Source: Chloroflexota bacterium
GTDB lineage: Bacteria; Chloroflexota; Anaerolineae; B4-G1; SLSP01
Assembly: GCA_022707725.1 (NCBI GenBank)
Contig: JAKJAB010000002.1
Location: 1-38,675 of the forward strand
DNA: 38,675 nt
Direction: 5' to 3'
Positions 8,287 to 16,543 of the stretch are shown piece after piece. The stretch's first letter is position 1, and each line of letters opens with the position of its first letter. The notes beneath the pieces were generated by a model. That model was given only the letters and a program-made list of their open reading frames with translations, searched no databases and had not been told where the DNA came from. A program made the position numbers and the translations under genes.

Positions 8287-9017
8287 ACACATTTCTCCAA
8301 GAAGTAGGGTAGTTGCTTGCGCCACCAGGGCCAGTCGTGAGCCACATCCAAACCCCAATAGTCGAACAAGGCGGGAACATCCAGATCACGCAGGGCGGCT
8401 TCCAGCGCGCGCGTTTCACGCAAGCTGTCTTCCTCCCACGCACCTTGCCCCACACAAATGACGATGCGGCTTTGCCGAAATTGCTCCAGAAACGTGGAGT
8501 CGGTCAGATGCGGCAGATAGCACAATGGGAAGTTAAAATAAACGGCGTCATCCATATAATTTCCGACAAAGTACTCCGGTCCGTACATGCCGCTCAACGC
8601 GACCACACCGTCAAAACGATCCGGATGTTTGAAGAAAAAGTTGGCCGCGTGATAGGCACCCATACTGCACCCGACCGTCATATACTTTCCATGATAACCG
8701 CTGTGCTCACGTATAAACGGCAGCGTTTCCTGAATCACGTAATCCTCGTACTGTTCGTGACGCATACCGCGATCGCCAGGATACATCCAGTGCGCCAGCC
8801 ACGCCTCGCAATCGATGCTATCGAGCGCATACAGTCGCACCCGACCGGCCTCGACGAACGAGGCAATAGCATCGACCATGCCAAAATCCTCGAATTCGTA
8901 AAAGCGCCCACAGGCTGAAGGGAAAATCACCACCGGTTTGCCGGCATGACCGTAGACTTTGAATTCCATATCCTGACCAAGACGACGACTCAACAGTTTA
9001 TAATACTCGACATTCAT
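8283..9017 (-). CDS. Putative esterase (alpha/beta hydrolase, esterase D-like)
   Basis: This is a 244-residue alpha/beta hydrolase of the putative-esterase family; the substrate is unknown. The nucleophile elbow is GCSMG with Ser118, and a C-terminal LDVAHDWPWW should supply the catalytic His. No signal peptide is seen, so it should be cytosolic. The start is ATG at 9017 with GGAGG about 5 bases ahead. It lies 15 bases after an ATP-grasp gene and its stop overlaps the start of argS, so the three genes look like one operon. Confidence 0.82.
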   Translation of the reverse strand: MNVEYYKLLSRRLGQDMEFKVYGHAGKPVVIFPSACGRFYEFEDFGMVDAIASFVEAGRVRLYALDSIDCEAWLAHWMYPGDRGMRHEQYEDYVIQETLPFIREHSGYHGKYMTVGCSMGAYHAANFFFKHPDRFDGVVALSGMYGPEYFVGNYMDDAVYFNFPLCYLPHLTDSTFLEQFRQSRIVICVGQGAWEEDSLRETRALEAALRDLDVPALFDYWGLDVAHDWPWWRKQLPYFLEKCV

Positions 9018-9032
9018 AGATCCTCCACACCC

Positions 9033-10190
9033 TCAGACTGCCGACACATCTGCAATGGCTGACTGCAAGCGGTCGAGATCAGGGTAGCGGAACAGGTAAG
9101 CATAATGTCCCAATGCAGGTGACAACACTTCGCTCATCGGGCCGTGTTCAGGGATCAGATCACCATAGCGGCGCAACACCTCGGCATGGGACAAACGATA
9201 GGTGCGCGTCCTCCGGCGTCCAACATAGGCGCAATGATAGGGCCGTGCATACTGCATCTTGGAATGGCCAAAAGCCACGATGTTTGCCCACTCCCGGTAA
9301 AGGTCGATGTCATTGGCGTAGTTGAACATATCCATCGTCAAACCGCCCGGCGGACGCATATTGACTTCCAACGCCACCCAGTGTCCATTGTCCAGATGGA
9401 AAAACTCGATGTGGAAGAAGCGCTCGCGCAGGTTGAACGCCGCTACCGCGCGCCGGCCTGCATCCTCAAGGCCCGGGGGAAGCTCGCGCAAGGAATAGTA
9501 GTAGATGTCGAGTCCCTCGTTGACGGTCTCCATAATGCCCTGGCTGAAGAAATGAGACGTGTAGAAGACGATGTTGCCCTCGCGGTCAACCAAACCATCA
9601 AAGGAGTAGAGCGCGCCGGAAACAAAGGCTTCGAGTAAATAATCCGAGGTTGGTTTCGTCGCAAAGAACTGCTCCAGGTCGGCGTCGCTGCGCAGCTTGT
9701 ATGTTCCACTGGCGCCGACGCCCGTATCCGGCTTGGCGACGACCGGATATCCCACCTCGGCGACAAATTTCATGGCCTCGGCGTACGAGTGCGTGACAAG
9801 ACCCGGGGCCACGTCGATACCGACCTGGCTGAAGATGTGCTTCATCTTCGATTTCTGCTTGACCCACGCCAATTCGTCGGACTTGGGGCCAGGGACGTTG
9901 AAATCGGTACGCAGGCGAGCATCCGTCTCCAGCCAATACTCGTTGTGCGACTCGACACGGTCCAGCCTCCCAAAGCGATGCGTGAAGTAGCCACACGCGC
10001 GGATCAAGTCATCATAATGGTGCAGATCGTCCACGCGGTAGTATTCCGAGAGCGCAGACCTCAATTCGAAGCGCAAATCACCGTAAGGTGCATCGCCCAA
10101 TCCCAGAACATTGACGCTGTTCTGGCGCAACGCCACGGCAAAATGATAGTAATTGGTTGGAAAGTAGGGTGACAACAAGACAACGTTCAT
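9033..10190 (-). CDS. ATP-grasp ligase of unknown substrate
   Basis: The protein is a 385-residue ATP-grasp enzyme, a fold that activates a carboxylate as acyl-phosphate and joins it to an amine or thiol. An N-terminal pre-ATP-grasp half (residues 1-110) precedes the ATP-binding region VGYPVVAKPDTGVGASGTY (Lys153 and the glycine-rich loop). The metal-binding segment is HIEFFHLDNG...VALEVNMRPPGG (about 262-285). Its closest resemblance is to carbamoyl-phosphate-synthase-like and amino-acid ligases, and no substrate can be named. The start is ATG at 10190. The tight arrangement with an esterase and argS suggests the pair makes and cleaves, or edits, an acyl or peptide bond. Confidence 0.8.
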   Translation of the reverse strand: MNVVLLSPYFPTNYYHFAVALRQNSVNVLGLGDAPYGDLRFELRSALSEYYRVDDLHHYDDLIRACGYFTHRFGRLDRVESHNEYWLETDARLRTDFNVPGPKSDELAWVKQKSKMKHIFSQVGIDVAPGLVTHSYAEAMKFVAEVGYPVVAKPDTGVGASGTYKLRSDADLEQFFATKPTSDYLLEAFVSGALYSFDGLVDREGNIVFYTSHFFSQGIMETVNEGLDIYYYSLRELPPGLEDAGRRAVAAFNLRERFFHIEFFHLDNGHWVALEVNMRPPGGLTMDMFNYANDIDLYREWANIVAFGHSKMQYARPYHCAYVGRRRTRTYRLSHAEVLRRYGDLIPEHGPMSEVLSPALGHYAYLFRYPDLDRLQSAIADVSAV

Positions 10191-10235
10191 CGCAGCCCTG
10201 CTTCTTCAAACTCTTAAGGGGTGCCCCCCAATAGC

Positions 10236-10270
10236 AAAAATGAGGGGAGAGGGTTATCCCTCGCCCCTCA
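10236..10270 (-). terminator. Intrinsic terminator after the LysM/PA14 gene
   Basis: Arms of 13 bases (TGAGGGG...CCCCTCA) with one mismatch enclose a TTAT loop. On the minus strand they are followed by TTTTTG. The hairpin lies 54 bases beyond the stop of the LysM/PA14 gene and before the ATP-grasp gene. Confidence 0.9.
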
Positions 10271-10323
10271 AGATCACAATGTACACTAAGTGATACCTTG
10301 TTTTGGCGAAAAGTCAAACGGCT

Positions 10324-11556
10324 TTAGCGTTTCTCCCACCACACATAGATGAGTGCCTCACCGCCGTCCTCGAAATACTCGACCTGCACTTCGTGCAGAC
10401 CTTTGGTAAGTTGAGCCGTGACGCAGTAGGACAAGCTGTTGGACGGATGCCATTCATCGATGAGGCGCGCGCCATCCACATACAGGCGCACACCATCGTC
10501 GGCCATGGCGCAGAAGGCGTAATTCGCCTTTTCGAAGGCAATCTGGCGCACCCACCGCGCGCTGAAAAAATCCTGTGGGATGCCGGGGGCAGGCGAACCC
10601 AGTTTCCACTCGAAGCCGATGTGCGAGTCCGCGCGGGTGAGGAGAGGCTTGCCGCTCAAGTCCGTATTGCCAAAGTATTCGCCACGCCATGCATCGGTGG
10701 GCGCAGTCGCAGGCGGCGTTGCGGATGGCGCCGGCGTTCCAGGCGCGCTTCCAAGACGGGCGAAGGAAAATACTGCTGTCGCACTTTCGGCTTCGTCAAA
10801 GTACTCGATGGCAATCAGATGATTGCCGGGTGTCAAAGTGACTTCTACCGTGTAGGTCGTCTCTGCTTGCACCCGCCATTGATCGAGCACGAGCTTATCG
10901 TCCACCCGGATGCGCACGCCATCATCGACAACCATCGTGAAGCGGTACAGACCACCCTGGAAGTTGATCGTGCGTGTCCAGCGCACCGAGAAGCGATCGG
11001 TGTTAAGCCGCGTATCCGGAGAGCGCATCCCCCAACGGAAATTTACCGCGGTATCGTTGCGCACAAAGAGCGGCTCGCCGGAGAGGTCGACATTGGCATA
11101 GTAGGCGCCACGCCATTGTCCGGCAGGGGCAGGTATGGGCGTAGGCGCGGGCGCCACGCCAGGGATGACGAGTCGCTGCCCCACATAGATGTGGTTGAGA
11201 TCGTAGATGCCGTTGGCCTGCGCAATGGCCCAGGCTGTGGTCTTGTACAAGCGTGCGATGCTGTATAGGGTATCGCCGGCCTTGACCACATAGACGTTGG
11301 CTGCAGGTGGCGTGGTTGACTTGGCCGGAATGACCAAACGCTGCCCTGCGTAAATCCGATTCGGGTTGACAATGTTGTTTGCGCGCGCCAGGGTCCAAAC
11401 ATCAACGCTGTACATCCGCGCGATGCTGAACAACGTCTGCCCTGGCTGAACTATATGCGTGATTTCACCTGCCGCAACCGGCTGCGCCAAGGCGGCTCCT
11501 GACATTGGAGCCAGCACCAAAGCCAGAATAAACAACGCCCAAAGTAGTTTCTTCAT
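10324..11556 (-). CDS. Secreted LysM and PA14 domain protein
   Basis: This is a predicted exported cell-wall-binding protein of 410 residues. A signal peptide (MKKLLWALFI..., cleavage likely after ALA at residue 24) is followed by two LysM domains (about 34-77 and 89-132, each ending GQRLVIP) that bind peptidoglycan or related glycans. Two PA14-like domains follow (about 148-266 and 290-410, each with WRGxY, DDGVR and a final EYF segment) that usually bind carbohydrate. No catalytic domain is visible. The start is ATG at 11556 because AGGAGGGG lies 6 bases ahead. A promoter lies at 11623-11595 and a terminator after the stop, so it is a single-gene unit. Confidence 0.88.
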   Translation of the reverse strand: MKKLLWALFILALVLAPMSGAALAQPVAAGEITHIVQPGQTLFSIARMYSVDVWTLARANNIVNPNRIYAGQRLVIPAKSTTPPAANVYVVKAGDTLYSIARLYKTTAWAIAQANGIYDLNHIYVGQRLVIPGVAPAPTPIPAPAGQWRGAYYANVDLSGEPLFVRNDTAVNFRWGMRSPDTRLNTDRFSVRWTRTINFQGGLYRFTMVVDDGVRIRVDDKLVLDQWRVQAETTYTVEVTLTPGNHLIAIEYFDEAESATAVFSFARLGSAPGTPAPSATPPATAPTDAWRGEYFGNTDLSGKPLLTRADSHIGFEWKLGSPAPGIPQDFFSARWVRQIAFEKANYAFCAMADDGVRLYVDGARLIDEWHPSNSLSYCVTAQLTKGLHEVQVEYFEDGGEALIYVWWEKR

Positions 11557-11594
11557 CGCTACCCCTCCTATCGAATGTAACTTCTCCTCCATTC

Positions 11595-11623
11595 ATGATA
11601 TACGCGAGTGCACACAAGGTCAA
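11595..11623 (-). promoter_or_regulatory. Promoter for the LysM/PA14 gene
   Basis: TTGACC at 11623-11618 and TATCAT at 11600-11595 with a 17-base spacer read towards the LysM/PA14 gene. The start codon follows 39 bases after the -10. Confidence 0.6.
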
Positions 11624-11698
11624 GCAAATAACGCATGTTTAACTAAGGTTTAACTATTTTGGTACTAACCTCCCATATACACTCTTTGGTTTGTGCGA

Positions 11699-11704
11699 TA
11701 TAAT
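11699..11704 (+). promoter_or_regulatory. Possible -10 for the degenerate receiver gene
   Basis: A perfect TATAAT lies 69 bases ahead of the GTG start at 11773. No convincing -35 is found at 16-18 bases upstream, so the call is tentative. Confidence 0.4.
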
Positions 11705-11772
11705 GAAGTGATGCAAAAAGTTTTTAAATCGTTATAAAATGCTCGGAATTGGGGTCGTGCGAGGTACATAAC

Positions 11773-12174
11773 GTGGCAAAAATCCTCAGCCTCCATGCTG
11801 AATCCGAAATTCTCGGCCTGCTTCACATCATCCTTGAGCGAGCAGGCCATGAGCATTTATTCACGACCAATTCCAGAACCGCATTAAGTATCTTGCAAAA
11901 AGAAAATATCGATTTGTTCATCCAAAACTTGATGCGCTCGGACATCAATGGCTGCGAGTTCTACACCATGATGCAGGAGGACAAACGTCTCCGGCGCATC
12001 CCCGTCCTCATCACCAGCGCCATCAACCCTTTGACTTACCCGGAGCTATGTCATCGCGTCATCCAGGACCTTTATCCCAATCATTACCTCTTGATGCCAT
12101 TTGGCCCACAACAGCTCATATCCACAACAAACCAGATTCTCTCCGAGACGGCTGCATTCACGGCGGCGCACTGA
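11773..12174 (+). CDS. Degenerate response-regulator receiver protein
   Basis: This is a stand-alone protein of 133 residues with the length and pattern of a CheY-like receiver, but without its phosphorylation chemistry. The acidic pair after beta-1 is replaced (ILSLHAESE). The usual phospho-acceptor position in DLFIQNLMRSDINGCEF is Asn. The conserved Lys before the Pro-Phe near the end is Met (LLMPFGP). I chose GTG at 11773, with GAGG 8 bases ahead; a TTG frame at 11749 would add eight residues. A histidine kinase gene lies two genes downstream. It could be a protein-protein adaptor; a role as a phospho-acceptor is unlikely. Confidence 0.72.
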   Translation: MAKILSLHAESEILGLLHIILERAGHEHLFTTNSRTALSILQKENIDLFIQNLMRSDINGCEFYTMMQEDKRLRRIPVLITSAINPLTYPELCHRVIQDLYPNHYLLMPFGPQQLISTTNQILSETAAFTAAH

Positions 12175-12204
12175 CACACGCCGATTTCCCTATCACCCCA
12201 GTTG

Positions 12205-12330
12205 TGCTACAATAGTGTCTGTTGGCTAAGTGACCTCGGCGAAGGCTACGGTTGGGCGCGGCTTTCGCCCGGCACATTTGCCGGGGACAATGACCGACAA
12301 AGTTGCCCGCGCAGTTAAAAAGTGGTATAA
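12205..12330 (+). other. Intergenic segment with a promoter-like start and nested hairpins
   Basis: TGCTACAAT at 12205-12213 resembles an extended -10. Downstream are GGGCG...CGCCC and CCCGGC...GCCGGG, which share a CCC so only one can form fully. CGGT...ACCG could enclose both. This could be a small RNA or an older leader of the ychF gene. No known RNA family is recognised. Confidence 0.25.
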
Positions 12331-12331
12331 T
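12303..12331 (+). promoter_or_regulatory. Promoter for the YchF-family gene
   Basis: TTGCCC at 12303-12308 and TATAAT at 12326-12331 are spaced by 17 bases, and TG precedes the -10 by one base (extended -10). The start codon at 12368 lies about 30 bases past the expected transcription start. Confidence 0.75.
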
Positions 12332-12367
12332 ACCTGCGTCAGTCAATGACAAGTTAAGGAGCTGCTT

Positions 12368-13450
12368 ATGGAACTGGGGATCATCGGGTTACCATCTAGC
12401 GGGAAAACAACCGTTTTCAACGCACTCACAGGAGCCGACCGCCCCACAACCGTCGCTTCCAGTGGACGTCTGGAACTTTACAGCATGGTGGTCGATGTCC
12501 CAGATGTACGCGTGGATACGCTGAGCAAGCTGTACAACCCACGCAAGACCATCTACGCCAAAGTTACCTTTACAGACGTCGGCGGTCTGGACCAGGATTT
12601 GGGCAAGACCGGGCTGACCGGCGAATTGCGCAACAAGATTGCGCCGATGGATGCGTTCGTCCACGTCGTGCGTGCCTTCGAAAATGACCTTGTCCCTCAC
12701 CTGTCCGGCAGCATCAACCCGCAACGAGATGTGGCTATGCTGGATAACGAATTCCTGCTGGCTGACATGTTGACCGTTGAAAATCGCCTGGCGCGCATCG
12801 AGGAAGGGCTGCACAAAGGCGCGCGTGGCGATGAGCGCAAAGCTTTACAGGAAAATCAGGAGCTTTTCCATCGCCTGCAAGCTGCGCTAAACGTAGAGAT
12901 GCCACTGCGCGACCTCGACCTCACCGCAGAAGAAGTCGCCGGGCTGCGAGGCTTTAGCCTGTTGACCCTCAAACCGGTGTTGGTCTTGCTCAACGCAGGC
13001 GAAGACCTCATCGATCCCGCGGAAACCCTCACTTACGACCACAAACAGTCGACGGTACTCGCAATGCAAGGCAAGCTCGAGATGGAGATCAGCCAGCTAA
13101 GCGCAGAGGAAGCCACCGATTTCATGGAAGAATTCGGCATCACCGAACTGGCGCGCACGCGCGTGATTCAGGCTTCTTATCAACTCGTCGGACTACAGTC
13201 GTTTTTCACGGTGGGTGAGGACGAGGTGCGCGCCTGGAACGTGCGCGTCGGCGCGCACGCGCAGGAAGCGGCCGGTGTCATCCACACGGATCTGGCCCGC
13301 GGGTTCATTCGCGCCGAAGTGATCTCCTACACCGATCACATCGCCGAAGGGACAATGGTGGCCGCTCGCAAGGTTGGCAAAGTTCATCTGGAAGGCAAGG
13401 ATTACATCGTACAGGACGGCGATATCATGCACGTGCGCTTTTCGATATAA
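12368..13450 (+). CDS. ychF: YchF/Obg-family GTPase/ATPase with TGS domain
   Basis: This is a P-loop protein of the YchF branch of the Obg family, linked to ribosomes and translation; E. coli YchF prefers ATP. The length of 360 residues is normal. The P-loop is GLPSSGKTT (residues 7-15), the switch region holds DVGG, and LLNAGED stands at the position of the base-specificity motif. The C-terminal end (RAEVISYTDH...VQDGDIMHVRF) is a TGS domain. Compared with the common YchF sequence, NVGKS is replaced by SSGKT and DIAG by DVGG, so this is a divergent clade. The start is ATG at 12368 with AAGGAG 6 bases ahead. Confidence 0.88.
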   Translation: MELGIIGLPSSGKTTVFNALTGADRPTTVASSGRLELYSMVVDVPDVRVDTLSKLYNPRKTIYAKVTFTDVGGLDQDLGKTGLTGELRNKIAPMDAFVHVVRAFENDLVPHLSGSINPQRDVAMLDNEFLLADMLTVENRLARIEEGLHKGARGDERKALQENQELFHRLQAALNVEMPLRDLDLTAEEVAGLRGFSLLTLKPVLVLLNAGEDLIDPAETLTYDHKQSTVLAMQGKLEMEISQLSAEEATDFMEEFGITELARTRVIQASYQLVGLQSFFTVGEDEVRAWNVRVGAHAQEAAGVIHTDLARGFIRAEVISYTDHIAEGTMVAARKVGKVHLEGKDYIVQDGDIMHVRFSI

Positions 13451-13467
13451 TCGACAAATTTGAAATA

Positions 13468-15381
13468 ATGAACAAGAAAACGACGAAACAAAAACGCACC
13501 CGAGAGGACACACACGCTCAAGATGCCCCTCCGGAGAAGATTACCCGCAAACGAACGCGCTTGTCCGACCCTAAAGCGGTGCGTCCGGAGCAAAGCACTG
13601 AAACGGTGCTAAGCGAGTCGGAGATCAAGATTGAATCGCTCTTTATCAGCCTGCGATGGCTGTTTCTCCTTACCGTTGCCGGCGTCATCGGCATCAACAC
13701 TATGTTCAGAGCCGAGGAATTCCCGAGCGCTATCATCGCCTTGCTCATTGTTGGCGGCGTTGCCAACATCATCGCCACGATTACCCTGTTCAAGAATGCG
13801 TTAAGCAAGGCGATTCAAAACGTCATGCTGATCCAAGACATCGGCCTGACATTGGGATTCATCGCTGGTTCGGGAGGCGCCGAAAGCTCGCTGCTCTTTG
13901 TATCACTGATCCCGATCGTAACAGCAGCTTTGCGGTTCAGGCGACTCTATGGTCTTGTCGTGGTACTGGGTATCGTCATCGCGTATTGGGACATCACGTG
14001 GAACCAGCAAAAATTCTCGATGACGATGCCTCTGAGCGAGTTGACATTACGTGCATTGCCCTATCTCATCAATGGGATGATTCTCCTGTTGGCGGGCGGG
14101 GCCTTGAGCCAGATTGGCGTGCGCATCAAACAGGCGCTGATCACCGATCGTGAAAAGCAGGAACACGAGGCGCAGACCGCGCTCGAGTCCGCCCACCAAA
14201 AAGTCCGCCTGATCTTCGAACTGGCCAGTACTTTGAGCGCCACACTCAACTACGAACGCGTGCTGGAAGCAGCGCTGGATGTAAGTAACGCTGGCTTACG
14301 AGAATTCTTCTCGGGCGACAAAGAGATCACTCAGGTAGGGATGATCCTGCTTTTCGGGATGGACCAAACGCTCTACGTCGCTAAGGCCAGGGGGATCGCG
14401 TCACAGGACGAACGTCTGCGGCTACCGGCACAAAGCGGTGTGCTCGCCGTAGCCATCGAGAAAACAGATCCTGTGATCATCGATGACCCCAGAGAAGACC
14501 CCGAATTGGCAAAAATCGTCGCGATGTATGGCTGCAAGCAAGCCATCGTCGTGCCGTTACGGGCCGGATTCGAGAGCTACGGTTTGTTGGTGTTGGGCAG
14601 CCCAGAACCCGAAACCTATTCGCCGGATTTCCAGGACTTGCTCGTCGCCATCTGTAACCAGGCCGTGATGGCGATACAAAATGCCAACCTCTATCAAAAC
14701 CTGATGGAAGAGAAGGACCGGCTGGTGACGGTTGAAGAAGACGCGCGCAAAAAACTGGCGCGCAATCTCCACGATGGCCCCACCCAGACGATTGCCGCTA
14801 TCGCGATGCGGCTCAACTATATCCGTATGTTGGTCGAACGCGAGCCGGAGAAATCCCTGGACGAACTCAAACAACTGGAAGAACTGGCGCGCAAGACCAC
14901 CAAAGAAATCCGGCAGATGTTGTTCACTTTGCGGCCGCTCATCCTGGAAACACAGGGGCTCATCCCTGCTTTGGAACAACTCAAGCAAAAGGTCAGCGAA
15001 ACGGACCCGCTCCCGGTCATCCATCTCGAATTGAACAAAGAGGCCGAAGCGTTGCTCAACAAAGAAGCGCAAGGCGCCATCTTCTACATCACCGACGAGG
15101 CGACAACCAACGTGCGCAAATACGCCAAAGCGAAAAATTTATGGATTCGCCTCAGCCAACGCGGAATGAACGTCATTGCTGAAATCGAGGATGACGGCAT
15201 AGGATTCAATGTCGCCGCGATGGAGGCGAACTACGCCAACCGTGGCAGCCTGGGGATGATCAACCTGCGCGAGCGCGCCATGCTGGTCAAAGGTAAAACG
15301 GTCATCAAATCTGCACCGGGACAAGGAACCAAAGTCACCGTTACCATCCCGGTCGCTTCGCCGGACGAAAGTAACTATTGA
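13468..15381 (+). CDS. Sensor histidine kinase (membrane, GAF, HisKA_3)
   Basis: The protein has 637 residues. A basic, low-complexity N-terminus (1-50) is followed by about six membrane segments (60-220), a coiled linker (225-250) and a GAF sensor domain (about 250-410). A HisKA_3 dimerisation domain carries the phospho-accepting His435 in RNLHDGPTQ. The HATPase domain contains DEATTNVRKYAKA, EDDGIGF and GLGMxNLRERA-like SLGMINLRERA. Such kinases normally phosphorylate NarL/LuxR-type regulators, but none is encoded in this window. The stop overlaps the TTG start of the next membrane protein. It may be expressed from the ychF promoter. Confidence 0.9.
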   Translation: MNKKTTKQKRTREDTHAQDAPPEKITRKRTRLSDPKAVRPEQSTETVLSESEIKIESLFISLRWLFLLTVAGVIGINTMFRAEEFPSAIIALLIVGGVANIIATITLFKNALSKAIQNVMLIQDIGLTLGFIAGSGGAESSLLFVSLIPIVTAALRFRRLYGLVVVLGIVIAYWDITWNQQKFSMTMPLSELTLRALPYLINGMILLLAGGALSQIGVRIKQALITDREKQEHEAQTALESAHQKVRLIFELASTLSATLNYERVLEAALDVSNAGLREFFSGDKEITQVGMILLFGMDQTLYVAKARGIASQDERLRLPAQSGVLAVAIEKTDPVIIDDPREDPELAKIVAMYGCKQAIVVPLRAGFESYGLLVLGSPEPETYSPDFQDLLVAICNQAVMAIQNANLYQNLMEEKDRLVTVEEDARKKLARNLHDGPTQTIAAIAMRLNYIRMLVEREPEKSLDELKQLEELARKTTKEIRQMLFTLRPLILETQGLIPALEQLKQKVSETDPLPVIHLELNKEAEALLNKEAQGAIFYITDEATTNVRKYAKAKNLWIRLSQRGMNVIAEIEDDGIGFNVAAMEANYANRGSLGMINLRERAMLVKGKTVIKSAPGQGTKVTVTIPVASPDESNY

Positions 15382-16127
15382 GCACCGAAACCGCCTTACT
15401 CGAACGCTGGGTGTGGTTGAATGTTTCGTTGGTGATTGCTTTGCTTGCCAGCGCCCTCCGGTGGTTCCTGGAACGCCCTCACCTGCGGGAACAGCGCCGC
15501 ACGAATCCGTCTCCCACCTCGTATCGCGCTGTGTGGGAGATGCCCTGGATCATCCACCCCTTGCGGTTGCTCTACGCCGTCGGGATACCGGCACTGGCGC
15601 TGCTGTGGCGCGGCGTGTTAACGCCTAGTGGCCTGGGACTCAAGCCATTCTTCTGGACCGCCGCCCAGACGCTTTCCACGTTATCCGGCAGTTGGGATAG
15701 CTGGGTGCGCGATCTCGGCTGGACATGCGCGTTTGCGGGTGGCTTCTGGGTGCTCGTGGCCCTGGCTGATCGAACGGCCAAGCGCCTGTCGCCGCCGCGC
15801 GAAACGCGGCACAGCTTGAGTGCGGCGCTGCGTGAAGCTGTATACCACCAGGTGCATTGGGCGTTTTACCGCGAGCCTTTTGTGCTACTGTTCGGTGTGG
15901 GAATGGGGGCTTGGCTTGGCCTGGTGCCTGTCGCCGGCGAAGCCTTGCTCAATCCAGCGCGATGGACTGAACTGCAATCCCCCCCACGCGGACGCGATCT
16001 CCTGATTCGCGTGGGCTTGGCGGTCTTGAGCGCCATGCTCTTCATCCAAACACAAAACCTGTGGCTGATGTTACTCGCCGACACGGCTCTGGCCTGGATT
16101 CTAGGTCAAAAGCACGAAACACAGTAA
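15378..16127 (+). CDS. Integral membrane protein of unknown function
   Basis: This 249-residue protein has five or six hydrophobic segments (for example 12-26, 62-80, 113-130, 165-190 and 215-243). I recognise no family, and the conserved glutamates and histidines of CPBP-type membrane proteases are absent. The start is TTG at 15378 and overlaps the TGA of the histidine kinase (TTGA), so the two are translationally coupled. A role with that kinase is plausible. It is followed by a strong hairpin shared with the convergent gene. Confidence 0.7.
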   Translation: MSTETALLERWVWLNVSLVIALLASALRWFLERPHLREQRRTNPSPTSYRAVWEMPWIIHPLRLLYAVGIPALALLWRGVLTPSGLGLKPFFWTAAQTLSTLSGSWDSWVRDLGWTCAFAGGFWVLVALADRTAKRLSPPRETRHSLSAALREAVYHQVHWAFYREPFVLLFGVGMGAWLGLVPVAGEALLNPARWTELQSPPRGRDLLIRVGLAVLSAMLFIQTQNLWLMLLADTALAWILGQKHETQ

Positions 16128-16157
16128 ACCGTTCGATGCGCTATACGCTATAACGCA

Positions 16158-16186
16158 GACAGGGGTGGCTTTTCGCCACCCCTGTC
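16158..16186. terminator. Hairpin between convergent genes
   Basis: A perfect 12-bp stem (GACAGGGGTGGC and its complement) with a 5-base loop lies between the plus-strand membrane gene and the minus-strand small membrane gene. It lacks a T run on either side, so it may be a bidirectional but weak terminator or a 3'-end stabiliser. Confidence 0.65.
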
Positions 16187-16204
16187 GCACGTTGAAATCT
16201 GCGC

Positions 16205-16465
16205 TTATACCACAACAAACGCCAGGACAACGAGCAATGCCAACATCGCCGCCGCCAGCCAGGCAATCTTCTTGAGGTCGGTTAACACGTAGTGATATTC
16301 CACTGCTAGGTCCTCGTCAGCCGGCTGCGCGGCGACGGCGACCACCCGCGCTGCCGGGACAACCGTCGCAGACGGCCTAGCTGCATTATCCATCCCAGGC
16401 TGATAAAGCTGGCGCTCGGAAAGGCGTGGCCTTCCGTTGCTGCGCTTTTTCGTCTTCTTTGCCAT
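16205..16465 (-). CDS. Small tail-anchored membrane protein
   Basis: This 86-residue protein has a very basic N-terminus (MAKKTKKRSNGRPR), a polar middle and one membrane segment at the extreme C-terminus (last 23 residues). That is a tail-anchor layout. The function is unknown. I chose the ATG at 16465 because AAGGAG lies 8 bases ahead; a GTG three codons earlier overlaps that site. It is 78 bases downstream of the sortase gene on the same strand and might be co-transcribed with it. Confidence 0.65.
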   Translation of the reverse strand: MAKKTKKRSNGRPRLSERQLYQPGMDNAARPSATVVPAARVVAVAAQPADEDLAVEYHYVLTDLKKIAWLAAAMLALLVVLAFVVV

Positions 16466-16543
16466 TTTCCTCACTCCTTATCCGTAATCAGGCTCTATTG
16501 TCCCTCAGTCGGCGATTTTGGCAAGCGTGCAACCGTCGGTCAG

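Noticed and set aside
13446..13451. TATAAT over the ychF stop codon as a promoter for the histidine kinase
   Set aside because: No -35 hexamer at 15-19 bases and no extended -10; it is explained by the codons for Ser-Ile-stop.
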